Of a DNA stretch of 64,000 nucleotides, positions 8,155 through 16,018 are shown piece after piece. The notes below the pieces were generated by a model that worked only from the letters and a program-made list of their open reading frames with translations, was not told where the DNA came from and made no database searches. The position numbers and the translations under genes are program-made. How positions within the stretch are numbered: the first letter of the stretch is position 1; every line of letters begins with the position of its first letter. Source of the DNA: Acidobacteriota bacterium (lineage in GTDB: Bacteria; Acidobacteriota; Vicinamibacteria; Vicinamibacterales; Vicinamibacteraceae); assembly GCA_023418055.1 (NCBI GenBank), contig JAEZDP010000064.1:4011-68010 (forward strand). Reading direction: 5' to 3'.

Positions 8155-9914
8155 CCACGCTCGACTGGCTCGTCATCCTCGGCTACTTCGCAGTGCTCGG
8201 CGTGGTGACGTGGCGCGTCGTCCGCCGGAGTCGCGACACGACCGACGACTACTTCCTGGCTGGCCGCAACCTTGGATGGGCCGTGGTGGGCGCGTCGATC
8301 TTCGCGTCCAACATCGGGTCGGAACATCTCGTCGGGCTGGCCGGATCGGGCGCCACGAGCGGCGTGGCCCTGGCGCACTACGAACTGCACGCGTGGTGCC
8401 TGCTGGTGCTCGGTTGGCTGTTTGTGCCCTTCTACATGCGCTCGCGCGTCTACACGATGCCCGAGTTCCTCGAACGGCGCTTCTCGCCGGCCTCGCGCTG
8501 GGTGTTGTCCATCATCTCGCTCGTCGCGTACGTGCTGACGAAGATTGCGGTGGGCATCTACGCCGGCGGTATCGTCTTCGGCACGCTGTTGCCGGAACTG
8601 CAGATCGAGCTTGGCGGGCTGGTGCTCGACAGCTTCTGGGTAGGCTCCGTGCTCGTCATCGTGCTGACCGGGCTCTACACGGTGCTCGGCGGCCTGCGGG
8701 CGGTGGCGTATACCGAAGCGCTGCAGACGGTGGTGCTCGTCGTCGGCTCGCTGTTGCTGACGTGGTACGGCCTCGCGGCCCTGGGCGGGTGGGGCGTGCT
8801 GCGCGAGACGCTCGGGCCCGAGATGTTCAACCTGTGGAAGCCCCTGATGACCGAGGGTGTGCAGGGCACGTGGGCTCCCGTCATCGAGCCCGACCGCATG
8901 GCGTGGTACTTCAACACGAACTACCCGTGGCTGGGCATGTTGTTCTGCGCGCCCATCATCGGACTCTGGTACTGGTGCACCGACCAGTACATCGTGCAGC
9001 GCACGCTGGGTGCGCCGAACGAAACCGAGGCGCGGCGCGGCACCATCTTCGCCGCCTTCCTCAAACTGCTGCCCGTGTTCATCTTCATCATCCCGGGCAT
9101 GATCGCGATCGCGCTGGCGAAGTCGGGTCAGGGCGGCGTCTTGAGCACGATGGTGGACGCCAACGGCATGGCCATCGGCGACAGATCGCAGGCCGCCTTC
9201 CCGCTGCTCGTGCAGCAGGTGATGCCGTCGGGCCTCCGCGGCCTGGTCGTCGCCGGGCTGCTGGCGGCCCTCATGAGCTCGCTGGCCGGCGTGTTCAACG
9301 CCTGCTCGACGCTGTTCACGATGGACTTCTACCAGAAGCTCCATCCCGACGCCACGCAACATCAGCTCGTGTGGATCGGCCGCGTGGCCACCACCGCGAT
9401 GGTCGTCGTGGGGCTGCTGTGGATTCCGGTGATCCAGGGCGCGCGCGGCCTCTACGACTACCTCCAGGGTGTCCAGGGCTACCTCGGCCCGCCCATCTTC
9501 GCCGTCTTCTTCTTCGGCGTGTTCATGAAGCGGCTGAACGGGCCAGGCTGCCTGGCGGCCCTTCTCGTGGGGTTCGCGCTGGGGATGTTCCGCCTGGCCG
9601 TCGACACGCCGGTGACGCTGGGGCTCGCGGGCTTCGAGGCCGGCTATCCCGAAGGATCACTGCTCTGGATCGTCAACAACATGTATTTCCAGTACTACAG
9701 CCTCGTGATCTTCGTGATCTCGACGGCCGTGCTGATCGGCGTCAGCTATGCCACGGCGCCGCCGCCCGAGGCACGGCTCGTCGGGTTGACCTACGAGACC
9801 GTCACGGCAGACCAGCGCGCGGCCACGCGCAGCAGTTGGGGCCAGGTGGACGTGTTGTCGTCGGGCGTGGTGCTCGCGTTGATCCTCGCCGCGTACGTGT
9901 ATTTCAGCGGCTGA
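8151..9914 (+). CDS. Sodium:solute symporter (SSS/SGLT family)
   Basis: 587 residues with about 13-14 transmembrane helices. SSS landmarks are the TTDDYFLAGRNLGWAVVGAS segment after the first helix, ASNIGSEHLVGLAGSG, YTMPEFLERRF, and GLVVAGLLAALMSSLAGVFN with NACSTLFTMDFY, the Na2-site helix including paired serines. Resemblance is closest to sodium/sugar symporters of the SglT type, which take up sugars with sodium at the inner membrane. It starts at the ATGA overlap with the DUF1499 gene. The DUF1080 gene nearby is on the other strand, so a sugar-related neighbourhood is only suggestive. Confidence 0.93.
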   Translation: MTTLDWLVILGYFAVLGVVTWRVVRRSRDTTDDYFLAGRNLGWAVVGASIFASNIGSEHLVGLAGSGATSGVALAHYELHAWCLLVLGWLFVPFYMRSRVYTMPEFLERRFSPASRWVLSIISLVAYVLTKIAVGIYAGGIVFGTLLPELQIELGGLVLDSFWVGSVLVIVLTGLYTVLGGLRAVAYTEALQTVVLVVGSLLLTWYGLAALGGWGVLRETLGPEMFNLWKPLMTEGVQGTWAPVIEPDRMAWYFNTNYPWLGMLFCAPIIGLWYWCTDQYIVQRTLGAPNETEARRGTIFAAFLKLLPVFIFIIPGMIAIALAKSGQGGVLSTMVDANGMAIGDRSQAAFPLLVQQVMPSGLRGLVVAGLLAALMSSLAGVFNACSTLFTMDFYQKLHPDATQHQLVWIGRVATTAMVVVGLLWIPVIQGARGLYDYLQGVQGYLGPPIFAVFFFGVFMKRLNGPGCLAALLVGFALGMFRLAVDTPVTLGLAGFEAGYPEGSLLWIVNNMYFQYYSLVIFVISTAVLIGVSYATAPPPEARLVGLTYETVTADQRAATRSSWGQVDVLSSGVVLALILAAYVYFSG

Positions 9915-9944
9915 GCGACGACGCTTCGGACCGGGTCCGGATGT

Positions 9945-11264
9945 CTACAACACCAGCATGGTGGCGAGCGTCAGGAAGAGCCCCATGCTCGCGACGTCGG
10001 TGGCGGTGGTCAGGAAGATGCTCGACGCGGTGGCGGGATCGGCGCCCAGGCGCTTGAGGCCCAGTGGCACCAGCGCGCCGGCGATGCCGCTGACGATGCA
10101 GCTGATGGTCATGGCCAGGAGCACCACCAGCGCGAGCATCGCGGCGTCGGGACGTCCCTGCAGCCTCGCGTAGACGAACATGCCGAGTGCTGCCGTCAGG
10201 CCCACCAGGCCGCCATTGAGCAGACCGAGCAGCCCCTCCTTCGCGACGAGACCCCTGGCGGCGCCGGTCTTCAGCTCGCCGAGCGTCAGCGCGCGCAAGG
10301 TGACCGCCAGCGCCTGACAGCCGGTATTGCCCGACTGGCCGGCGAGCACCGGCAGGAACACCGCCAGCACCACCACCTGATCGATCGTGCCCTCGAAGAT
10401 GCCCACGACCGCCGCGGCGACGAAGGCCGTGCACAGGTTCAGTTGCAGCCACGGATGCCGGTACTTCAGACTCGTGGGCCACGGCGTCGAGAAGCGCTCT
10501 TCCTTCTCGACGCCCACCATGGCGCCGGCCTGCGCCGATAGCTCGATGGCTTGCGCCTCGAAGAGGTGCTGCCCGCGCAACAGCCCCCGCAGCCGGCCCT
10601 CGTCGTCGCAGACCGGATAGACGGGGAAGTGGCGGTCGAGCACCGCGCGCATCGCCTCCATCAGCGGCATCGCCGGATGCAGCGCGAACGGATCCTTCAA
10701 CATCAGGTCGCCCAGGCGTGCCGTGGGTTCGGCAAACAGCAGATCGCGCATGGTGATGACGCCGAGCAGCCGCTCACGGGCATCCACGACGAAGGCGTAG
10801 GTGATGAACGCCCGTGCCACGAGCGTCCGCAGTTCGGCCGTGGCGGCCTGCACCGTGGTGTCTGCCGAGAAGACGCCGACCGGCGCCTCCATGAGCCGCC
10901 CCACCGTGTCTTCCGGATACCGCCCGTCGGTGGCCCAGAGGCGGCGGCTCTCGCCGCTGGCCACCGCGAGCACGCGTTGGCGCGGTCCGGCATCCAGCCG
11001 CTCGAGCACTTCCCGCGCGAGCGCGGGCTCCACTTGCTGCAGCACGTCGGCCAGCGCGTCGGCGTCGCACGCCAGCAGATCCGGGAGCGTGGCCTCGACC
11101 CCTTCGGTGCGCAGGCGATCGGCCAGGGCAGGGGGCTCGGCGACGGCAGGGTTCGTGTCGGACACCGGGGTAGAGCCTGCGGGCGCGTGCGTCACGCGTG
11201 GATTGTGCACGTCGGCCCGCTCACACTCAAGCGGCGTTGTGAGCGCCGGCGCCAGCCCCCGCAT
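9945..11264 (-). CDS. mgtE: Magnesium transporter MgtE family
   Basis: About 439 residues. An N-terminal helical MgtE_N-like domain (ADALADVLQQVEPALAREVL) is followed by two CBS domains (DTVGRLMEAPVGVFSADTTV, then AFITYAFVVDARERLLGVIT and FPVYPVCDDEGRLRGLL) and five transmembrane helices. The pore-lining signature is present: PVLAGQSGNTGCQALAVTLRAL and the final STATDVASMGLFLTLATM-like helix. MgtE imports Mg2+ through the inner membrane, gated by Mg2+ binding to the CBS region. The exact start is uncertain: ATG at 11264 leaves 23 bp to the upstream stop, while GTG at 11165 gives a shorter N terminus. Confidence 0.92.
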   Translation of the reverse strand: MRGLAPALTTPLECERADVHNPRVTHAPAGSTPVSDTNPAVAEPPALADRLRTEGVEATLPDLLACDADALADVLQQVEPALAREVLERLDAGPRQRVLAVASGESRRLWATDGRYPEDTVGRLMEAPVGVFSADTTVQAATAELRTLVARAFITYAFVVDARERLLGVITMRDLLFAEPTARLGDLMLKDPFALHPAMPLMEAMRAVLDRHFPVYPVCDDEGRLRGLLRGQHLFEAQAIELSAQAGAMVGVEKEERFSTPWPTSLKYRHPWLQLNLCTAFVAAAVVGIFEGTIDQVVVLAVFLPVLAGQSGNTGCQALAVTLRALTLGELKTGAARGLVAKEGLLGLLNGGLVGLTAALGMFVYARLQGRPDAAMLALVVLLAMTISCIVSGIAGALVPLGLKRLGADPATASSIFLTTATDVASMGLFLTLATMLVL

Positions 11265-11287
11265 CGTCGCATCCGTCGCACGACGCG

Positions 11288-12448
11288 TCAGGGCAGTGGC
11301 TTCACGAAGACGTTCGCAAATTCGACCTGACGTCCCGACGGCACGAGTGCGACGCGGCCGCGGCTGGGCAAACCGTCGACCTCGGCATCCGAGACCTGTT
11401 GGCCGTTGACGGAGAGCGTGACGCGGCTGCCCACCACGCGCTGCACCACGCGGTTCCACCGTCCGGCGGGCTGCACGTGTGCACCGGCCTGCGGCATCAC
11501 CACGGCGCGGACGCCAGGCAGATGCCGCGCGGTGACGGCCGCGACCGACGTGGTCGCCACGGACTCGGCCGTGTCCACCCAGCGCCAGTCGGTGACCAGC
11601 TCGAAGTCCGTGTACTGCTGCTCCGACAGCAGGGGCTGCCCCGGCGCGCTGGACGGCGCTTCGTAGGCGATCGTCCAGTCGTTCGTCGTCCAGCGGACGT
11701 CCTGGTCGGCCGGGCGGGTCCAGCCCGTGAACGTCTTGCCGTCGTACAGCGCCACGTGTCCCTCGTCGGCCGTGGCCACGTGCGACTCGGACAGCACGCC
11801 GCTTGGCGGCAGTTCGCGGATGCGGATGTTCCGGAACAGCACGGGCGCACCCTCCGATTCCAGCGCGATGTAGCCCTTGCGCGGCGAGATGTCGTAGCCG
11901 CCCGACACGTCCTTGCCGTTGACGGCGAGCTTCAAGGTGCCGTTGTTGGCCGTGATGCGGTAGTGGTTCCACTCCCCGGGAGGCTTGGCGCGCCGTTCGA
12001 TCGGCAGGCTGCGCATGGCGCCGCGGGGATGGGGGCGATCGGGCGTCAGCACGGCGCCATGGATCGCGAACACGTCGCCGTGGCTCGTGTAGGTCTCCGA
12101 GTTCCGTCCGTCGAGCACCTGCACCTCGATGGCGCGCAGGAACGGCTGCCCGCGGGCGGGCAGGGCATCCGCCCACACGAACACCCCGGCGTTCCCGCCG
12201 GCCTGCTGGTGCTGGTACTCGAGTTCGAGCACGAAGTTCTCGTACATCCGTTCCGTGCGGATCTCGCAGATGGGTATGCCCGTGACCGTGATCACGCCAT
12301 CGCGCACGCCGAACGTGTCTGGCGCGCAGTTGATGTTCACCCAGCCGTCCAGCGACCGTCCGTCGAACAGCGGCGTGAAGCCGTCGTCTTGCGCGGCGAC
12401 GCCGCCCCACAGCAGTCCGGCGGCGAGAATCCCTGCGAGTGCTCTCAT
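11288..12448 (-). CDS. Exported protein with two DUF1080 domains
   Basis: 386 residues with a signal peptide (MRALAGILAAGLLWGGVAAQ). The first DUF1080 domain runs from DDGFTPLFDGRSLDGWVN to FRNIRIRELPP (about 20-210). The second runs from EGHVALYDGKTFTGWTRP to FANVFVKPLP (about 230-386). The first half keeps NAGVFVWADALP and EVQVLDG, while the second is more diverged. Family members bind or cleave sugars; 3-ketoglycoside hydrolysis is one known activity. A TACACT element lies exactly 8 nt upstream of the ATG with no Shine-Dalgarno sequence, so the mRNA is probably leaderless. The 40-bp gap to the divergent peptidase gene must hold both promoters. Confidence 0.88.
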   Translation of the reverse strand: MRALAGILAAGLLWGGVAAQDDGFTPLFDGRSLDGWVNINCAPDTFGVRDGVITVTGIPICEIRTERMYENFVLELEYQHQQAGGNAGVFVWADALPARGQPFLRAIEVQVLDGRNSETYTSHGDVFAIHGAVLTPDRPHPRGAMRSLPIERRAKPPGEWNHYRITANNGTLKLAVNGKDVSGGYDISPRKGYIALESEGAPVLFRNIRIRELPPSGVLSESHVATADEGHVALYDGKTFTGWTRPADQDVRWTTNDWTIAYEAPSSAPGQPLLSEQQYTDFELVTDWRWVDTAESVATTSVAAVTARHLPGVRAVVMPQAGAHVQPAGRWNRVVQRVVGSRVTLSVNGQQVSDAEVDGLPSRGRVALVPSGRQVEFANVFVKPLP

Positions 12449-12456
12449 GCGCACGA

Positions 12457-12462
12457 AGTGTA
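12457..12462 (-). promoter_or_regulatory. TACACT -10 element of a probable leaderless mRNA (DUF1080 gene)
   Basis: On the minus strand TACACT is followed by 8 nt and the ATG at 12448. It lies back to back with the TACCCT element serving the plus-strand peptidase gene. Confidence 0.5.
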
Positions 12463-12475
12463 CTGTGTTCCGATC

Positions 12476-12481
12476 TACCCT
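12476..12481 (+). promoter_or_regulatory. TACCCT -10 element of a probable leaderless mRNA (M28 peptidase)
   Basis: TACCCT is followed by 7 nt and the ATG at 12489. No Shine-Dalgarno sequence is present. Confidence 0.5.
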
Positions 12482-12488
12482 GTGTGCC

Positions 12489-14114
12489 ATGCCGAAGCCT
12501 CTACGTGTGCTTCCTGTGATGCTGATGATCCTGACGGCCGTCGTCGCCGCCCAGGACCAGCCCCTGCCCCCCGACGTCCGCACGGCCGGGGATGCGATCG
12601 TCGCCGACACGCTGGCCCGCGATCTCGACTTCCTCGCCTCGGACGACCTCGCCGGGCGTGACACCGGCTCGCCCGGCTTCGACCGCGCGGCCGCCTTCAT
12701 CATCGATCGCCTCGAGACGGCAGGCCTGAAGCCCGTCGGTGACGACGGAGGCTTCCGGCAGCACTACGACCTCGTCGAGATGCGCGTGGACACCGCGAAG
12801 ACCACCCTGCAGGTGGACGACACGCGCTTTGCCTTTGGCGACGACTTCGTGCTGCGGTCGCTGGCGGGTGGCGTGGACGCGACAGCGGGCGTCGTGTACG
12901 TGGGCCACGGCTGGTACGCGCCGGACCGCGGGCTCGATCCGTACGCCGGCGTGGACGTGCGAGGCAAGTTCGTCCTGGCGCACGGGCCAAGAGCGCAGCC
13001 GGCAGGCGGGGAGGTGCCGCAGGTGGGCCGCGTGGCGGTCGGCGCGGCGTCGGTGTTTGCCGAGGCCAGCCGGCGCGGCGCGCTTGGGGTCATCTTCCTG
13101 ACCGCGTCGAACCCGGACGCCGACTGGGCAGCGATGCGCACGGCGCATCTCGTGCGGCGGGAACTCGAGCCAGGTGTGCCGTCCGCGTACGCGGCGTTGC
13201 CCATCACGTCGGTGCTGCTTGGTGGGCCAGCGGCCACGGCGCTGTTGACGGGAGAGGCCGTCGACGCGCGCACGCTCATCGCGCGCGGTGAGGCCGGCGA
13301 CTATCCGGCCGCGTTCGAACTCACGCGTCCCGTGACCTTGCGCGTGCCGCTCGCCTCGACGTCGCGCGAACGCCCCTTCAACGTGGTGGCGATGGTCGAG
13401 GGCACCGACCTGCGTGACGAGTACGTGACGGTGGCCGCACATCTCGACGGGGCGGTCGGCGACCGCGAGGTCGAGGGCGACCGCATCTACAACTCCGCCG
13501 ACGACAACGCGACGGGCAGCGCCGTGACGCTGTCGATCGCCGAACAGCTGATGAAGGGCCCCAGGCCCCGTCGTTCCGTCATCTTCATCTGGGACAGCGG
13601 CGAGGAACGCGGGCTGTGGGGCACGCGGCAGTTCGTGCATGCCCCGCCCGTGCCGCTCGATCGCATCGTGGCGCACATCAACGTGGACATGGTCGGCGCC
13701 ACACGAGCGCCGGGCTCACCTGACGCCGAGTCGCCCGATGTCGCCGGCCGGCACGAGGTGTTCGTCATCGGCCCCCGCGTGCTGAGCCCGACGGCCGCCG
13801 CGCTCATCGCACGGGTGAACGACGCGTACCTCGGCATGACGTTGAACCACAAGGACGACCGCGCCGACAGCGAGTTCTTCTACCCACGGACGGACGCCGG
13901 CCCATACCTCGAGCGCGGCATCCTCACCATCGGGTTCACGACCGGCACGCACCCGCGCTACCACCTGCCCGCTGACGAGGCGCGGTACCTCGACCCGACG
14001 AAGATGGAAGCCGTCGCCAGGACCGTGTATGCGAGCCTCTGGGCGCTGGCCAGCACCGACGAGCGCCCGCGCATCGAACAGGAGATCCCCGCAAGCGTGC
14101 CGAGGTATCGGTGA
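12489..14114 (+). CDS. Exported M28 family metallopeptidase with PA domain
   Basis: 541 residues with a signal peptide (LRVLPVMLMILTAVVAAQ). The N-terminal helical region (DTLARDLDFLASDDLAGRDTG) is typical of M28 aminopeptidases, and a protease-associated insert follows (about 120-290, with VVYVGHGWYAPDRGLDPY and GKFVLAHG). The catalytic domain shows the co-catalytic zinc ligands: AAHLDG (His), NSADDNATGS (bridging Asp), DSGEERGLWG (catalytic Glu and ligand), HINVDMVG (Asp) and HPRYHLPAD (final His). It should therefore be an active di-zinc aminopeptidase outside the cytoplasm. Start chosen at the first ATG after a -10-like TACCCT; the frame is open farther up but lacks a signal peptide there. 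Confidence 0.92.
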   Translation: MPKPLRVLPVMLMILTAVVAAQDQPLPPDVRTAGDAIVADTLARDLDFLASDDLAGRDTGSPGFDRAAAFIIDRLETAGLKPVGDDGGFRQHYDLVEMRVDTAKTTLQVDDTRFAFGDDFVLRSLAGGVDATAGVVYVGHGWYAPDRGLDPYAGVDVRGKFVLAHGPRAQPAGGEVPQVGRVAVGAASVFAEASRRGALGVIFLTASNPDADWAAMRTAHLVRRELEPGVPSAYAALPITSVLLGGPAATALLTGEAVDARTLIARGEAGDYPAAFELTRPVTLRVPLASTSRERPFNVVAMVEGTDLRDEYVTVAAHLDGAVGDREVEGDRIYNSADDNATGSAVTLSIAEQLMKGPRPRRSVIFIWDSGEERGLWGTRQFVHAPPVPLDRIVAHINVDMVGATRAPGSPDAESPDVAGRHEVFVIGPRVLSPTAAALIARVNDAYLGMTLNHKDDRADSEFFYPRTDAGPYLERGILTIGFTTGTHPRYHLPADEARYLDPTKMEAVARTVYASLWALASTDERPRIEQEIPASVPRYR

Positions 14115-14198
14115 CGCCTTACGCCTCACGCCATACGCCTTACGCCGCACGCCATACGGCTCACGCCCTGTGGACCGTGGACTGTGGACCGTGGACCG
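14115..14198 (+). repeat. Heptanucleotide tandem repeat, 12 phased units
   Basis: Starting at the base after the peptidase stop codon, the sequence reads as twelve 7-bp units without slippage. Eight are of the type CGCCNNA or a close variant (CGCCTTA, CGCCTCA, CGCCATA, CGCCGCA, CGGCTCA, CGCCCTG) and four are TGGACCG/TGGACTG. The array runs up to the promoter of the next gene. A similar CGCCATA array lies at 15567. Confidence 0.85.
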
Positions 14199-14201
14199 AC
14201 G

Positions 14202-14207
14202 TATAAC
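14202..14207 (+). promoter_or_regulatory. TATAAC -10 element of a probable leaderless mRNA
   Basis: TATAAC lies 7 nt upstream of the ATG at 14215. TGGACT in the adjacent heptamer array, 18 bp upstream, matches four of six positions of TTGACA, so the repeat may supply the -35 element. Confidence 0.5.
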
Positions 14208-14214
14208 TCCCTGC

Positions 14215-15555
14215 ATGGACCGACGCCAGTTGTTGAAGGCCGGCGGGGCGGCGCTTGCGCTCTCCGCGTTCCCGGGATACGTCCGCGCATTCGCGCAGGA
14301 GCCGTTGCGGGTGGGGCTCATCGGATCGGGCTGGTACGGCAAGTGTGATCTGCTGCGGCTCATCCAGGTCGCGCCGGTGAACGTCGTGTCGTTGTGCGAC
14401 GTGGACAGCCGGATGTTGAGCGAGGCCGCCGATCTGGTGGCGACGCGGCAGGTCTCGAAACAGCGCCCGAGGACCCATGCCGACTACCGCACGATGCTGG
14501 CCGAGCGCGACCTCGATCTGGTGCTCATCGCGACACCCGACCACTGGCATGCCCTGCCGATGATTGCGGCCGTCGAGGCCGGTGCAGACGTGTACGTGCA
14601 GAAGCCCATCAGCATCGACATCGCCGAAGGCCAGGCCATGCTGGCGGCCGCGCGCAAGCACGGGCGCGTGGTGCAGGTCGGCACGCAGCGGCGCAGTACG
14701 CCGCACCTCATCCACGCTCGCGACCGCATCATCCGCGAAGGGCGTCTCGGCACCATCGGCATGGTGGAGATCTACTGCTACTACCACATGCGGACGCGAC
14801 AGAACCCGCCGGACACCACCCCGCCCGCACATCTCGACTACGAGATGTGGACGGGTCCCGCACCGATGCGCCCCTACAACCCCCTCGTGCATCCCCGCAG
14901 TTGGCGCGCATTCATGGAATACGGCAACGGCATCGTCGGCGACATGTGCATCCACATGCTGGACATGGTGCGCTGGATGCTCGACCTCGGCATGCCGGGC
15001 CGCGTGACGTCCACCGGCGGCATCCTGGTGCAGAAGGACAGCAAGGCCAACATCTCCGACACCCAGACCGCCACGTTCGACTTCGGCGACCTGCCGGTCG
15101 TCTGGACGCACCGCACGTACGGCGCCGCCCCCGACCCGAAGTACCCCTGGGGCGCCACGTTCTACGGCGACAAAGGCACCCTCAAGGCCAGCGTCAACAG
15201 CTGGGACTTCACGCCCCAGGGCGACGGCCAGCCGCTGCGCGAAGATGTCGTGCTGGAACTGGACGAGTATCCCGAGGACCGCACCGAGAAGGACCTCGAG
15301 CGTCACGTCGCGCCCGCCATTCGTGGCCACATGAAGGACCTGCTCGCCAACATGCAGTCGCGCGGCCGCCCGGTCGCCGACATCGAGGAGGGGTACATGT
15401 CGACCACGGCCTGCATCCTCGCCAACCTCTCGGCCCAGCTCGGTCGCTCGCTCACCTGGGATCACGCCGCCGGCCGCATCGTCGGCGACGATGAGGCGAA
15501 CGGCTTGCTGAGGAGACCGTACCGAGCGCCCTGGCAACATCCGGGGCAGGCGTAG
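14215..15555 (+). CDS. Tat-exported Gfo/Idh/MocA family oxidoreductase
   Basis: 446 residues. A twin-arginine signal (MDRRQLLKAGGAALALSAFPG) is followed by the Rossmann NAD(P) fold (LRVGLIGSGWYGKCD, CDVD after strand 2, LIATPDHWHALP and VQKPISIDIAEG, which holds the family lysine). The C-terminal alpha/beta domain holds GDMCIHMLDMVRW with the catalytic-type HMLD. Exported family members often use tightly bound NAD to act on sugars or their keto derivatives, as in glycosidases or 3-keto-sugar routes. This fits the DUF1080 genes in the neighbourhood, but the link is inference. No Shine-Dalgarno; a TATAAC element 7 nt upstream suggests leaderless translation. Confidence 0.9.
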   Translation: MDRRQLLKAGGAALALSAFPGYVRAFAQEPLRVGLIGSGWYGKCDLLRLIQVAPVNVVSLCDVDSRMLSEAADLVATRQVSKQRPRTHADYRTMLAERDLDLVLIATPDHWHALPMIAAVEAGADVYVQKPISIDIAEGQAMLAAARKHGRVVQVGTQRRSTPHLIHARDRIIREGRLGTIGMVEIYCYYHMRTRQNPPDTTPPAHLDYEMWTGPAPMRPYNPLVHPRSWRAFMEYGNGIVGDMCIHMLDMVRWMLDLGMPGRVTSTGGILVQKDSKANISDTQTATFDFGDLPVVWTHRTYGAAPDPKYPWGATFYGDKGTLKASVNSWDFTPQGDGQPLREDVVLELDEYPEDRTEKDLERHVAPAIRGHMKDLLANMQSRGRPVADIEEGYMSTTACILANLSAQLGRSLTWDHAAGRIVGDDEANGLLRRPYRAPWQHPGQA

Positions 15556-15570
15556 GCGGTCCACGTCGCC
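15555..15570 (+). repeat. 16-bp dispersed word, copy 2
   Basis: GGCGGTCCACGTCGCC overlaps the end of the oxidoreductase stop codon and runs into the CGCCATA array. The identical 16-mer recurs at 63942 downstream of another stop codon. A one-base-shorter copy is at 1301. Confidence 0.4.
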
Positions 15571-15615
15571 ATACGCCATACGCCATACGCCATACGCCAC
15601 ACGCCGTAGGGCGTA
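15567..15615 (+). repeat. Heptanucleotide tandem repeat, 7 units (CGCCATA type)
   Basis: Four perfect CGCCATA units are followed by CGCCACA, CGCCGTA and a degenerate GGGCGTA, all in 7-bp phase, between the oxidoreductase stop codon and the PadR promoter. The unit is shared with the array at 14115, so the two arrays flank one gene. Confidence 0.85.
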
Positions 15616-15624
15616 CGACACCCC

Positions 15625-15659
15625 TTGACGCTCTACAGGTAGACGACGTACATGTAGAG
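15625..15659 (+). promoter_or_regulatory. PadR promoter with operator dyad
   Basis: A -35 hexamer TTGACG (15625) and a -10-like GTACAT/TACATG (15648) stand 17-18 bp apart. CTCTACA (15631-15637) and TGTAGAG (15653-15659) form an inverted repeat that spans the spacer and the -10 element. PadR regulators usually bind such dyads at their own promoter, so autorepression is likely. Confidence 0.65.
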
Positions 15660-15673
15660 AGACAAGGGGTGAC

Positions 15674-16018
15674 ATGCCAGATTCGCGATCCGACATCCTG
15701 CAGGGTACGCTCGACCTCCTCATCCTCAAGGTGACGCAGGGCGGGCCCGTGCACGGCTATGCCATCTCCCAGCGCTTGCAGCAGATGTCCGAAGACGTGC
15801 TGCGGGTGCAGCAGGGGTCGCTGTATCCGGCGCTCCATCGCCTCGAACGCAAGGGCCTGCTCAAGGCCGACTGGAAGCTCACCGACACGGGCCGCGAGGC
15901 GAAGTTCTACACGTTGACCGCCGCGGGCCGGACGCAGCTCGAGTCGGAGACGGCGTACTGGCTCCAGATGTCGCGCGCCATCGCGCTGGTCCTCCAGACG
16001 GCGGAGCGCACGTCATGA
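15674..16018 (+). CDS. PadR family transcriptional regulator (Acidobacteria ADOP-associated type)
   Basis: 114 residues with the PadR winged-helix domain: DILQGTLDLLILKVTQGGPVHGYAI, then VQQGSLYPALHRLERKGLL, with a C-terminal dimerisation helix (AAGRTQLESETAYWLQMSRAI). A good AGGGG Shine-Dalgarno precedes the ATG. In Acidobacteria a specific PadR subfamily (TIGR03433) is regularly encoded directly upstream of ADOP permeases. Here the stop overlaps the permease ATG (ATGA), matching that arrangement. It probably represses its own operon through the dyad at 15631-15659. Its target permease is broken. Confidence 0.93.
   Translation: MPDSRSDILQGTLDLLILKVTQGGPVHGYAISQRLQQMSEDVLRVQQGSLYPALHRLERKGLLKADWKLTDTGREAKFYTLTAAGRTQLESETAYWLQMSRAIALVLQTAERTS

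Noticed and set aside
9945..12410. An 821-codon frame that would fuse MgtE to an upstream protein
   Set aside because: The upstream half is the wrong frame of the DUF1080 gene (low-complexity Arg/Ala/Gly); MgtE begins near 11264 or 11165.
14115..15615. Repeat arrays considered as CRISPR or as attachment sites
   Set aside because: Units are 7 bp with no spacers, no cas genes are nearby and no integrase is present.
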